Assembly: GCA_027490155.1 (NCBI GenBank)
Contig: JAIXYP010000026.1
Span: 1-58,927, forward strand
Length of the DNA stretch: 58,927 nt
Reading direction: 5' to 3'
Origin: Cytophagaceae bacterium
GTDB lineage: Bacteria; Bacteroidota; Bacteroidia; Cytophagales; Flexibacteraceae
Below the pieces are notes generated by a model that saw nothing but the letters and a program-made list of their open reading frames with translations, had not been told where the DNA came from and did not search any database. Position numbers and translations under genes: made by a program. Position 1 is the stretch's first letter. Every line of letters begins with the position of its first letter. Below are positions 28,860-37,551 of the stretch, one piece after another.

Positions 28860-29273
28860 ATGTGTGGTTATATCGGTATGTCGGCACACCAAACAAATAC
28901 AAAACTAGCACCTATTGGGCCAGACCAAGTTGAAACGGCTTCGTCCTCGCCCCAGCTGATTGCACCGATAGATAAACAACTTGGGACCTCTAGGGGACAA
29001 GGACCACTTTCGGCTGCTGATATTGACCGTATTATCGAGATGGCCTGGGAAGATCGCACACCATTCGATGCCATAACGGCGCAGTTTGGCCTGAAGGAAG
29101 CGGAGGTGATTACCCTAATGCGACGAGAAATGAAGGCGAGCAGTTGGCGCATGTGGCGAGCTAGGGTCCAAGGTCGCAAAACCAAACATAAAGCCCTGTC
29201 CCCAACTGATATGGATACCTTTAGGTGTAGTCGTCAGCGGATGATAACCCATAACAAGATCAGCAAGCGGTAA
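28860..29273 (+). CDS. DUF2805/TIGR03643-family small protein
   Basis: A 137-aa soluble protein. The family core is clear: DIDRIIEMAWEDRTPFDAI, then AQFGLKEAEVITLMR and SWRMWRARVQGRKTKH. The helix pattern resembles a helix-turn-helix, but the function is not established. The open frame begins at a TTG (28821); the ATG at 28860 or the one at 28878 is a more likely start, as the first 60 residues are unconserved. It converges with hrpB, seven bases apart. In other Bacteroidota this family often lies close to DUF5522 or photolyase-like genes; here a DUF5522 gene lies about 5 kb away. Confidence 0.85.
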   Translation: MCGYIGMSAHQTNTKLAPIGPDQVETASSSPQLIAPIDKQLGTSRGQGPLSAADIDRIIEMAWEDRTPFDAITAQFGLKEAEVITLMRREMKASSWRMWRARVQGRKTKHKALSPTDMDTFRCSRQRMITHNKISKR

Positions 29274-29280
29274 CAGATGG

Positions 29281-31854
29281 CTAGGTAATTGGTCTTCGTT
29301 TGACGGGGCCACGGACTGCTATGGCAGTAAACGGATCATCGGGCCAGCTGTGTTTGGGATACCTGCGCTTGAGTTCTTTCTTGACTTCTTGATAAGTATT
29401 GGTCCAGAAGGAACGTAGGTCTTGGGTCACTTGCACAGGTTTGAACCCTGGCGACAGCAAATGAATTAAGACACCGACCTTACCTTGGTTGACCGTTGGC
29501 GTGTCCAGAAGACCGAAAAGCTCTTGCAGGCGGACTGCCAAAACAGGTTTGTCTCCATCGTTATGGTATAGGAGTTTTATGTCACTCCCACTCGGGACTT
29601 CGATGTAAGCAGGAGCATTTGCGTTCAGGGTCTGCTGTTGGTCCCAGGTCAGAAGCTGCTGTATGTAGCTAAACGGATCAATTTTGTTGAGGTCCTCCGC
29701 TTTCCGGACTTGGTCCACTGCATGGCTTAGCCAGAGGTCAATGGAGTTGAATAAGGTGTCATCATCTATGGATGGCCACTCAGCAGTGAGGGTTGGCTCC
29801 CATTGTTTTAGGCTCATGATCCTTGCCTGCCATTGCTCTAGTCCCTCGGGTTTGGGTAACAGACGCCAGCGTTGGTCTCGAATGGCTTGGAGTACAATTG
29901 GTCTACTTTCGGCATGGGGTGGTGTGGCAAGGTTACTCGTTTTGATGACAAGCTCACCAATTTTGGTCTGGGTCTCCGCTGTAAGGCGATTAGTGCTCTG
30001 GTTCCAGCCGACCACATTGGATTGTGTCCAGAGATGTTGTAGGGTGTTGATATCCAACGGAGCTGCACCATAAATGCGACCTTGTGCGGTACCAGCGTCG
30101 AGGTCCGCAATTGCAATCCAGGGGTCGGTGCTTAATGGATCATGGTCAGGCAAGGCGGCCATCCGACCATTGATTAGTTTGTAGGTCGGTTGGTTAGGGT
30201 TCCGTTGCTGGGCGATGCGGTCAGGATATGCGGCAGCGATCAGCAGACCTACTTGATAGGGATTTGGGGGATTATTACTTGATCCTGTTTTCAGAATCCG
30301 GAGCCATTGGTCTGATAGACGAACAAGCCGATCAAGCACGTTGCGATGTGCGTTGACAGGTTCCTGCCTCCGATACTTCCTCAGGGCTTCAACCCTCAGA
30401 CTAAGGTCAATGCTATCAGCCTGCATAAGTGGGTCACGCTCTTCAAGTACTGCCGCAACATCAGCAGCCAAGGGGGCTAGGTTTGGTGTTGTTGCACCAA
30501 GGGCCAAGAGGGTAGCAATGCGTGGATGGGTAGGGTAGGCCCCAAGTTGTTTACCAAGGATAGTAGGTTTGGTGTCCTGTAGGGCGCCTAAGTTGGTTAG
30601 CAGTTGCTGTGCCGATACCCAAGACCCTATCGGTGGCACTGTGATCCATGGAAGGCCAGTGGGGGTGGCATGGCCCCAATATGCATTTTCCAGTACCAAG
30701 GAGGCAAGGTCTGTCGTCAGGACTTCGGGCTGGCGACTAGGCAATAGTTGTGTTTGTTGGGCCTTGGTCCAGAGCCGAAAGGCCACACCGTCACCCTGCC
30801 TCGCAGCCCGCCCTGCACGTTGGGTGGCGGCATCGACAGTAACACGGACGGTTTCGAGGCGCGAGAAGCCACTTTTGGCATCATACCTTGGCTGCCGTGC
30901 CCATCCACTATCGACTACAGTTCTGATGCCAGCAATCGTGAGGCTCGTTTCGGCAATGCTGGTGGCGAGGATCACTTTGCGGATGCCGTTGGGGTGTGGC
31001 ACTAGTGCTTTTTGCTGTTCGGATGCGGGTAGATCGGCATAAAGAGGCAAAACGACTAAGGGACCTGAAAGTCCTGAAGCATCCTTGCTTTCCAACATCG
31101 TTTGTACTTGCCTGATTTCGGATTGGCCAGGTAGGAAAACGAGTACATCTCCGATGGTACTTGCTATTGCTTTGCGGATCAACTGGGTGGTTTCGGCAAC
31201 AATGGATCGTTGGTCCACGGTACCAGAGCCGGTTTCGAGGTAGCGGATGTCTAGGTTGAATTGCCTTCCGGCACTAACGATAACAGGTGCATTGGGCAAG
31301 GCAGTAGTCAAGTCCTCAAGGCCCAATGTGGCAGACATGATCAGGATTCTGAGGTCAGGCCGCAATACATCCTGCACCTCTCGGCAAAGGGCTAAGGCTA
31401 GGTCGGCGTTTAGGCTGCGTTCATGAAACTCGTCAATGATGATCAAGCCGATGCCTGCAAGTTCACTGTCTTTCTGTAGGCGACGGAGTAGGATACCCTC
31501 GGTCATGACCTCTAGACGGGTGGCTTTGCTGGTTTTTTGCTCGAACCGGACCGTATAGCCTACTGTCTCACCTACGGTTTCGTCTAGCCCGGCTGCAAGC
31601 CGCTCAGCAACCATTTTTGCTGCAATTCGGCGTGGTTGGAGCAGCGCAATTTGTTGTTGGCCAAGCCAAGGCAGACTGAGGATTTCGAGTGGTAGGGCGG
31701 TGCTTTTCCCAGCGCCGGGTGGCGCCTGTAGGATAACGATAGGCGCCGTGGCCAATGCCTTAATGACCTCTGGAAGGACCTCAAATATCGGCAGTTTGGA
31801 TAAAGAATCTCCTGAAGAGTCCTTGCTGGCGGGTCTGGTGCCTTGGTGCTGCAT
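29281..31854 (-). CDS. hrpB: ATP-dependent RNA helicase HrpB
   Basis: An 857-aa DEAH-box helicase. The Walker A motif is APPGAGKSTALPLE (about 45-58) and Walker B/DEAH is IIDEFHERSLNADLAL. Motif III is MSATL, and motif VI lies in QRAGRAARQGDG. The C-terminal HrpB-specific domain includes the LSPGFKPVQVTQDLRSFW block and ends in KRRYPKHSWPDDP. The helicase has been proposed to act in RNA metabolism, but its substrate is unclear. Length is normal for the family. Note the Walker B variant reads DEFH, as in HrpB rather than DEAH proper. Confidence 0.95.
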   Translation of the reverse strand: MQHQGTRPASKDSSGDSLSKLPIFEVLPEVIKALATAPIVILQAPPGAGKSTALPLEILSLPWLGQQQIALLQPRRIAAKMVAERLAAGLDETVGETVGYTVRFEQKTSKATRLEVMTEGILLRRLQKDSELAGIGLIIIDEFHERSLNADLALALCREVQDVLRPDLRILIMSATLGLEDLTTALPNAPVIVSAGRQFNLDIRYLETGSGTVDQRSIVAETTQLIRKAIASTIGDVLVFLPGQSEIRQVQTMLESKDASGLSGPLVVLPLYADLPASEQQKALVPHPNGIRKVILATSIAETSLTIAGIRTVVDSGWARQPRYDAKSGFSRLETVRVTVDAATQRAGRAARQGDGVAFRLWTKAQQTQLLPSRQPEVLTTDLASLVLENAYWGHATPTGLPWITVPPIGSWVSAQQLLTNLGALQDTKPTILGKQLGAYPTHPRIATLLALGATTPNLAPLAADVAAVLEERDPLMQADSIDLSLRVEALRKYRRQEPVNAHRNVLDRLVRLSDQWLRILKTGSSNNPPNPYQVGLLIAAAYPDRIAQQRNPNQPTYKLINGRMAALPDHDPLSTDPWIAIADLDAGTAQGRIYGAAPLDINTLQHLWTQSNVVGWNQSTNRLTAETQTKIGELVIKTSNLATPPHAESRPIVLQAIRDQRWRLLPKPEGLEQWQARIMSLKQWEPTLTAEWPSIDDDTLFNSIDLWLSHAVDQVRKAEDLNKIDPFSYIQQLLTWDQQQTLNANAPAYIEVPSGSDIKLLYHNDGDKPVLAVRLQELFGLLDTPTVNQGKVGVLIHLLSPGFKPVQVTQDLRSFWTNTYQEVKKELKRRYPKHSWPDDPFTAIAVRGPVKRRPIT

Positions 31855-31933
31855 TGGTTTGCTAAGGTAGGTCTCCGAAGGATCTTTTAGTAGTCATCCA
31901 TTCATTTGCGATGATGGATTTAGCGTACAAACT

Positions 31934-31963
31934 AAAAAGGCCCACAGGAACGTCCTGGGGCCT
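31934..31963 (-). terminator. Intrinsic terminator of rpmB
   Basis: AGGCCC-A-CAGGA pairs with TCCTG-GGGCCT with one bulged A; on the minus strand it is followed by five T. It lies about 40 nt after the rpmB stop. Confidence 0.85.
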
Positions 31964-32004
31964 CTATATGCTTATCCGGTAGGCCATAAGGCCAAACTCA
32001 GTTC

Positions 32005-32241
32005 TTAGCTCAATGTTCCGCGCATGGCAGCCTTCTTGAGGGCACCCTCTAGGCCCAACTTGTCGATGGTACGGATACCAGCAGCAGAGACTTTGAGGTC
32101 CACAAAAATGCCTTCAGACTCAAGCCAGAATTTTTTGCGATGCAAGTTCGGGTTGAACTTACGTTTCGTCTTATTGTTGGCGTGAGATACATTGTTACCA
32201 GAACGTGGTCTGCGTCCGGTTAGTTGACAGACTTTAGCCAT
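32005..32241 (-). CDS. rpmB: 50S ribosomal protein L28
   Basis: A 78-aa basic ribosomal protein with the family start [20 protein letters not shown] and the downstream block [16 protein letters not shown], ending in [11 protein letters not shown]. Length and start are normal. It has its own consensus promoter and terminator, so it is transcribed alone. In many Bacteroidota rpmG and a DUF4295 gene follow in the same operon; neither is present in the 150 nt before hrpB. Confidence 0.98.
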   Translation of the reverse strand: MAKVCQLTGRRPRSGNNVSHANNKTKRKFNPNLHRKKFWLESEGIFVDLKVSAAGIRTIDKLGLEGALKKAAMRGTLS

Positions 32242-32270
32242 AATCTTACCTTTTTCTTATTAACGGGTTG

Positions 32271-32301
32271 CAAAAGTAGCAACAATCTGCCTGATACCAA
32301 A
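32271..32301 (-). promoter_or_regulatory. Promoter of rpmB (full Bacteroidota consensus)
   Basis: On the minus strand TTTG (32298-32301), exactly 19 nt, then TACTTTTG (32271-32278). It fits TTTG-N19-TAnnTTTG and lies 30 nt before the ATG. Confidence 0.8.
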
Positions 32302-32528
32302 GGCTTTATCTAATTCTGCCGCGCTGGGTTGGTTATTGGCTACATTGTTTGGCGTCCCTTAAGCTTAAGTATTTGATATAAAGTGCTGATAAACAGTAAG
32401 ATGTGTTGATGTTGTTTCCGCCAGACCAATCATGATTATTTGGCTACAGGGCCTATGCTCTTGATGCGATTTTAGTAGGTTACCATGGGTTAGGGGGAAC
32501 TCGTAGCGGGTTAGTGCTTATAATAGCC

Positions 32529-32536
32529 TACCTTTG
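32529..32536 (+). promoter_or_regulatory. -7 promoter element of der
   Basis: TACCTTTG lies 77 nt before the der ATG. No TTTG stands at the -33 position. The rest of the 370-nt divergent region between rpmB and der holds nothing else I can support. Confidence 0.45.
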
Positions 32537-32612
32537 TGGTTGATCAGTATGGCTGCGTGCTACCTCGTGAGGGGGTGGGCCAGTCCCTGACGAGCTTCAT
32601 TAACGAAGAGAT

Positions 32613-33923
32613 ATGAGCAACATAGTAGCCATAGTAGGGCGCCCAAACGTAGGCAAATCTACTTTATTTAACAGGCTGATTGGTGAGCGCAAAGCCATCA
32701 TGGACGACGAGAGTGGTGTCACACGTGACCGCCACTATGGATATGCCGAGTGGATCGGCAAGTTTTTCACCCTTGTTGATACAGGGGGGTATGTTGTCGG
32801 TAGCGATGACGTATTCGAAGAGGCGATCCGGAACCAAGTCAAACTAGCGATCGATGAATGCACGGTGGTCTTGTTCATGGTGGACATGGTAGCCGGCCTG
32901 ACTGAGTTAGACAAGGATTTTGCAGACGTACTTCGTCGCAGTAAAAAGCCTGTCTACTTGGTTGCCAACAAGGCGGACACTCCTGGGCGAGCCAACTATG
33001 TTGGTGAGTTCTATGCCCTAGGCATGGGCGAGGTCTATGCTATTAGTGCGCAGAATGGATCTGGCACCGGTGATCTGCTGGACCAAGTCGTGAGCCACTT
33101 CCCGAACGATGGTGTCGAAGACCCTGAAGATGGCATTCCGCGCATTGCTGTGCTTGGCCGCCCCAATGTCGGCAAGAGTAGTTTCATCAACGTCTTGCTT
33201 AATACTGAGCGCAACATCGTAACGGATATCGCAGGGACAACACGCGACTCGATCGATACCCATTATAAAGCCTATGGCAAGGATTTTATCCTTACCGATA
33301 CTGCAGGTATTCGGCGCAAAAGTCGTCTGCGGAACGAGGATATTGAGTTTTACTCAGTCTTGCGTAGCGTCCAGGCGCTAGAGCGTAGCGACGTAGCTAT
33401 CATTATGCTCGACGGCACCCGTGGCCTCGAAGGTCAGGATGCGGGAATCATCTCGATGGCTGAGCGCAATAGCAAGGGTATGGTAATCCTAGTCAACAAG
33501 TGGGACTTGGTCGAAAAAGACCATACAACTGCTCAAAAGTGGACTTTGGAGATCAATGCCAGACTAAAGCCGATCGACTATGTGCCAATCTTGTTTATAA
33601 GCGTCCTGACGAAGCAGCGGATTTTTCAGGCTGTGGAAAAGGCGATCGAGGTGCACAACAACCGCAGGATGAAAATCCCGACCAGTGCCATCAACGACAA
33701 AATGTTGCCTGAGATTGAGCACTACCCACCGCCAAGTAACAAAGGGAAGTATGTTCGTATCAAATTTGTGCAGCAGTTGCCGACCTACACGCCGTCCTTT
33801 GCTTTCTACTGTAACTTGCCACAGTACGTTAAGGAGCCTTATGCAAGGTTCCTTGAGAACAAGCTGCGCGAACATTTTGGCTTTGAAGGAGTCCCTATCA
33901 ACGTGTTTTTCCGAAAAAAGTAA
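32613..33923 (+). CDS. der: Ribosome-assembly GTPase Der (EngA)
   Basis: A 436-aa GTPase with two tandem G domains, needed for maturation of the 50S subunit. Both P-loops read GRPNVGKS (about residues 8 and 182). Switch and G3 motifs are DTGG and DTAG, and G4 motifs are NKAD and NKWD. The C-terminal KH-like domain (KIPTSAINDKML..., VRIKFVQQLPTYTPSF) is complete. Length is typical. It diverges from rpmB, a sensible pairing of ribosome genes. The stop is followed by an imperfect hairpin (33934-33962) without a T run. Confidence 0.97.
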   Translation: MSNIVAIVGRPNVGKSTLFNRLIGERKAIMDDESGVTRDRHYGYAEWIGKFFTLVDTGGYVVGSDDVFEEAIRNQVKLAIDECTVVLFMVDMVAGLTELDKDFADVLRRSKKPVYLVANKADTPGRANYVGEFYALGMGEVYAISAQNGSGTGDLLDQVVSHFPNDGVEDPEDGIPRIAVLGRPNVGKSSFINVLLNTERNIVTDIAGTTRDSIDTHYKAYGKDFILTDTAGIRRKSRLRNEDIEFYSVLRSVQALERSDVAIIMLDGTRGLEGQDAGIISMAERNSKGMVILVNKWDLVEKDHTTAQKWTLEINARLKPIDYVPILFISVLTKQRIFQAVEKAIEVHNNRRMKIPTSAINDKMLPEIEHYPPPSNKGKYVRIKFVQQLPTYTPSFAFYCNLPQYVKEPYARFLENKLREHFGFEGVPINVFFRKK

Positions 33924-33941
33924 CAATTTTTTGGCCCTTGC

Positions 33942-33972
33942 CTTGTTTTTACAAGACAGGGCAGTATATTTG
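33942..33972 (+). promoter_or_regulatory. Promoter of the small lipoprotein gene
   Basis: CTTG (33942-33945), 19 nt, then TATATTTG (33965-33972), which matches TAnnTTTG. The ATG is 31 nt further on. Confidence 0.65.
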
Positions 33973-34003
33973 CAGTGGTTTTAACCCCTAAAATCTCATT
34001 AAG

Positions 34004-34234
34004 ATGAAAAAAGTATTTGCGTTATTGATGGTTGCTGGTGTGTTCGCTCTTGCGTCATGCGGTAAAAAAGAACAAGCTGCTGAAGGTGCTGCCACCGATT
34101 CTGCTGCTGTAGTTGCTCCTGCTGTTGACTCAGCTGCTGTTGTTGCTCCAGCTGATTCAGCTGCTGCTCCAGTTGATTCTGCTGCTCATGGTGCAGACCA
34201 TGCTGCTGATCACGCTGCTCCAGCTGCTCACTAA
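34004..34234 (+). CDS. Small Ala/Val/Asp-rich lipoprotein (76 aa)
   Basis: The signal peptide MKKVFALLMVAGVFALASC ends in a lipobox (ALAS|C), so the protein should be lipidated at Cys19. The mature 57 residues are low complexity, with repeats of (P)(A/V)DSAA(V/A)V and a His-containing end (AHGADHAADHAAPAAH). The His/Asp tail could bind metal, but there is no evidence for that. It has its own promoter and terminator and so is a stand-alone gene. Short lipoproteins of this style are common in Bacteroidota and mostly uncharacterised. Confidence 0.85.
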   Translation: MKKVFALLMVAGVFALASCGKKEQAAEGAATDSAAVVAPAVDSAAVVAPADSAAAPVDSAAHGADHAADHAAPAAH

Positions 34235-34257
34235 TCAGAACGAAAGTTCCTGACCTA

Positions 34258-34287
34258 GAAACCCTGCTAGCAATAGCGGGGTTTTTT
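34258..34287 (+). terminator. Intrinsic terminator of the lipoprotein gene
   Basis: AACCC-TGCTA pairs with TAGCG-GGGTT (one G-T wobble) around GCAA, followed by six T. Confidence 0.88.
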
Positions 34288-34419
34288 GTTTCTAGTCCTA
34301 GGTTTTGAACGTCCTGAAGCTGGTTGTGCATATCTCTTTGGTCTGATAGGCTATCCGTAACGTCAAAAATCAAGCAAAGCCTATGCCAAACCGCTATATA
34401 CAGGTCCTAGCCGCCTTAT

Positions 34420-34593
34420 TTATTTTTGGTATTGGTAGGGGCAATGTTTGCAGCCGCTTTTGCAGCAGTATCCTCGTTTAAGGTGGTAAGCCTCTGTAAA
34501 GACCATATAGCCCTGTTCGTTAAAGTAAAAATCCGGAGCTAGGAGCTGGTTTGTGCCTGCCTGGTTTTGCTTTGTTTTTTTTGGCGTCTGCAT
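34420..34593 (-). CDS. DUF5522-family Cys-rich mini-protein (57 aa)
   Basis: A short gene read by hand on the minus strand: ATG at 34593, stop TAA at 34420. The second half holds the family signature VFTEAYHLKRGYCCKSGCKH followed by CPYQYQK, with four Cys and two His that could bind a metal or cluster (CC...C..HC). The first 17 residues are Lys/Gln/Thr-rich. Its function is not established. The family signature and the clean start-to-stop frame support a real gene despite its size. No promoter consensus is seen directly upstream. Confidence 0.82.
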   Translation of the reverse strand: MQTPKKTKQNQAGTNQLLAPDFYFNEQGYMVFTEAYHLKRGYCCKSGCKHCPYQYQK

Positions 34594-35053
34594 CACTGAG
34601 GTTAATGGGGTGGTGGTTACCTTTTTGACTGGATTTGGTTAATTATATAGGTCCGACACCTAGCAAGTTAGGGTTAATATGCTCCCTAACGTCTAAGGAA
34701 CAACCAGCATTCAGAGGTTTTTGATACGCTATAATTTGGCCTTGGGGATACACTAGGTAGCTACTTTCTTTTTCCAAATCCTCGTGCGGTGCGGGTTATG
34801 GTGCAAAAATGATGCGGGAACTTGAATATTTATTGCACCTATGCGCTTATCTGCCTTCAGGATAACAAGGCTATGGCTTTTATTTCCGAAATTTGTATAT
34901 AGGTTTTGGCCAGACAAAAAGCTATTTACTTTGGCCATTTCCTTGCCGCAAGGTCATCATTGCAGTTAACGGGTCTACATCGTTACAAGTTAGTCTGTAC
35001 ATACGCCTTACTAATACACCAAACCGATTCCTCACACACAACGGACTGACCTT
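34594..35053. other. Gene-free stretch upstream of rocD
   Basis: 460 nt between the divergent DUF5522 and rocD genes. One open frame of 61 codons on the minus strand (34753-34938) has no family features and is not accepted. No perfect TAnnTTTG element or strong hairpin was found. Confidence 0.5.
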
Positions 35054-36289
35054 ATGGTTATTGATTTTCAGATAGGCCCAGAAGAGGCCATTGCCCTCGA
35101 AGAACAGTATGGCGCTCACAACTATCATCCACTGCCAGTTGTCCTTAGTCGTGGGTCTGGTGTGCATGTTTGGGATATAGATGGGAATCACTATTATGAT
35201 TTTCTGTCGGCTTATAGTGCAGTCAACCAAGGACATTGCCACCCCAAAATTGTCGAGGCTTTGATGGCTCAGGCTCAGGTGCTGACACTGACGAGCCGGG
35301 CGTTCCACAACGATAAACTGGGTTTGGCCGAGCGATTTCTGTGCAAAACCTTTGGCTATGACAAGGCCCTGATGATGAACACAGGTGTTGAGGCCAACGA
35401 GTCGGCCCTCAAACTAGCTCGGAAGTGGGGCTACAGAGTTAAGGGGATTCCGCATGACCAAGCAATCATCATTGCTGTTGAGCGCAATTTCCATGGTCGG
35501 ACAATGGGTATCATTTCTGCTAGCACAGACGAGACTGCAAGGGCTGATTTTGGTCCTTTTATGCCTGGTTACCAGATCATCCCGTATGACGACATCGAGG
35601 CCTTAGAGGTAGCACTTGCCAATCCTAATGTTTGTAGTTTCTGGGTTGAGCCTATCCAGGGTGAAGCTGGAGTTTATGTACCAGAGGATGGTTATCTGGC
35701 CAAAGCATTCGCCCTCTGCCAAAAGCACAATGTCCTCTTTATTGCCGATGAGGTGCAAACTGGTATCGCCCGGACGGGCAAGATGCTGGCCTGTGATCAC
35801 GAAAATGTACGTCCTGATGTCCTGATCCTAGGCAAGGCCGTTTCTGGAGGGGTTTATCCAGTATCGGTTGTTTTGGCTGATGATGCAGTGATGGGCCTCC
35901 TGAAACCAGGAGAGCATGGCAGTACCTTTGGTGGTAACCCGATGGCCTGTACCGTTGCGATGGCTGCTTTGCAAGTCGTTGCCGATGAGGACTTAGCTGG
36001 TAATGCCGAACGTCAAGGCATTAAGTTCCGGCATCGTATGCAAGCACTTGCTGAACGATGCCCACATGTGTTGGCAGTGCGTGGCAAGGGCCTATTAAAT
36101 GCTGTTGTCATCAAACCAACCAATGATGGCCGCACGGCTTGGGATGTCTGCTTGAAGCTACGTGATAATGGCCTCCTGGCCAAACCCACGCATGGCGATA
36201 TTATTCGGTTTGCACCGCCACTAGTCATCAATGACGAAGAGCTTGAGGCTTGTATCCAGATTATCGAAACAACTTTGTTGGCGTTCTAG
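35054..36289 (+). CDS. rocD: Ornithine aminotransferase
   Basis: A 411-aa PLP enzyme (class III) that converts ornithine and 2-oxoglutarate to glutamate semialdehyde and glutamate, linking arginine and proline metabolism. The family start [18 protein letters not shown] is present. So are [19 protein letters not shown], the PLP-contact [15 protein letters not shown] and the Schiff-base Lys in [13 protein letters not shown] (about 260). [18 protein letters not shown] completes the signature. Length is normal. Divergent to the DUF5522 gene; the downstream PfkB gene is 120 nt away on the same strand. Confidence 0.97.
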   Translation: MVIDFQIGPEEAIALEEQYGAHNYHPLPVVLSRGSGVHVWDIDGNHYYDFLSAYSAVNQGHCHPKIVEALMAQAQVLTLTSRAFHNDKLGLAERFLCKTFGYDKALMMNTGVEANESALKLARKWGYRVKGIPHDQAIIIAVERNFHGRTMGIISASTDETARADFGPFMPGYQIIPYDDIEALEVALANPNVCSFWVEPIQGEAGVYVPEDGYLAKAFALCQKHNVLFIADEVQTGIARTGKMLACDHENVRPDVLILGKAVSGGVYPVSVVLADDAVMGLLKPGEHGSTFGGNPMACTVAMAALQVVADEDLAGNAERQGIKFRHRMQALAERCPHVLAVRGKGLLNAVVIKPTNDGRTAWDVCLKLRDNGLLAKPTHGDIIRFAPPLVINDEELEACIQIIETTLLAF

Positions 36290-36409
36290 TCAATGACCTT
36301 GAGGGCATAGCCAAAACAGAACGATCCATTCACCAATATCTATACCTAGCTTGGTATGGTCTGGCTTGAGGTACCTCGGTGCCACAATTAAATTATCAAA
36401 ACCAAAATT

Positions 36410-37330
36410 ATGAGTCTATTAGTTGTTGGGTCTGTTGCGTTTGACGCCATCGAGACCCCTTTCGGCAAGACCGACAAAATCATAGGTGGTGCTGCGACCT
36501 TTATCAGCATTGCCTCTTCGTTGTTCAGCACTAAGGTTAAACTAGTGGGTGTTGTTGGTGGGGACTTCCCTAAGGCCGACATCCAGATGTTGCAGACCAA
36601 GGGTGTGGACACCGAAGGCCTCCAGATTAAGGAAAACGAGAAGTCATTCTTCTGGTCAGGCAGGTATCATAATGACATGAACAGCCGTGACACCTTAGTG
36701 ACAGAGCTGAATGTTTTGGCCGATTTTGACCCTATCATCCCTGCTAGCTATCAGGATGTACAATTCGTGATGCTGGGCAACTTAGCACCTGCCATTCAGC
36801 GGATAGTGCTTGAGCGTCTGGACCATAAACCAAAACTGGTGGTGATGGACACGATGAATTTCTGGATGGACATCGCACTCGATGACCTGAAAGAGACACT
36901 TAAGCTGGTTGATGTACTTAGCATCAATGACGAAGAGGCCCGCCAACTGAGTGGTGAGTATAGTCTAGTCAAAGCCGCGGCGGTTATCAAAGCCATGGGT
37001 CCTAAAACCCTAATCATCAAGAAGGGTGAGCACGGTGCTCTGCTTTTCGGCAATGATGGGTCAGAAGAGAAAATTTTCTTCGCTCCTGCGTTGCCTTTGG
37101 CTGATGTTTTTGACCCGACTGGTGCAGGTGATACGTTTGCTGGGGGCTTCATCGGCTACTTGGCTGCACATAACGATACGAGCTTTAGCAGCATGCGCAA
37201 AGCCATCATTTACGGGTCGGCATTGGCTTCGTTCACAGTAGAGGCTTTCGGCACAGAGCGCCTTCAGTCCTTGACAAAAGTTGAGCTAGATGCACGTGTA
37301 GGTCAGTTTGCAGAGTTGGTTAAATTCTAG
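36410..37330 (+). CDS. PfkB-family sugar/nucleoside kinase
   Basis: A 306-aa cytoplasmic ribokinase-fold kinase. The N-terminus (LVVGSVAFDAIETPFG, GGAATFIS) and the C-terminal signature DPTGAGDTFAGGFIGYLA with the catalytic Asp (about residue 246) are clear. The Asn-Asp-Glu-Glu block (SINDEEARQLSG) matches the family. The substrate cannot be read from sequence. An adenosine- or ribose-type substrate is possible. It follows rocD by 120 nt and is closed by a terminator. Confidence 0.92.
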   Translation: MSLLVVGSVAFDAIETPFGKTDKIIGGAATFISIASSLFSTKVKLVGVVGGDFPKADIQMLQTKGVDTEGLQIKENEKSFFWSGRYHNDMNSRDTLVTELNVLADFDPIIPASYQDVQFVMLGNLAPAIQRIVLERLDHKPKLVVMDTMNFWMDIALDDLKETLKLVDVLSINDEEARQLSGEYSLVKAAAVIKAMGPKTLIIKKGEHGALLFGNDGSEEKIFFAPALPLADVFDPTGAGDTFAGGFIGYLAAHNDTSFSSMRKAIIYGSALASFTVEAFGTERLQSLTKVELDARVGQFAELVKF

Positions 37331-37464
37331 CAAACATCTCCAACTGGTACCCATCCAAGCTATAAACCTTGTTGTTAATATATCCTACCAGCTATCACTC
37401 TAACAATAGGCAAGGGCCAAGATTAAGATTTTGTAATTAGGGCTGGTAGAAATTGGTTATTTTG

Positions 37465-37497
37465 CCTCTTACCTTAGCGATAGGGTAAGAGGTTTTT
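37465..37497 (+). terminator. Intrinsic terminator between the PfkB gene and kmo
   Basis: CCTCTTACC (37465-37473) pairs with GGTAAGAGG (37484-37492), followed by five T. Confidence 0.85.
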
Positions 37498-37551
37498 GGC
37501 TATATAGCATCTTATTGAATCCGCTATAAGCCGAAAGGCTGGCGACTGGAT

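Noticed and set aside
33934-33962. Imperfect hairpin after der as a terminator
   Set aside because: The stem has several mismatches and no T run follows; it overlaps the promoter of the lipoprotein gene.
34753-34938. 61-codon minus-strand frame upstream of rocD
   Set aside because: No motif, promoter or conserved feature; composition like the noncoding flank.
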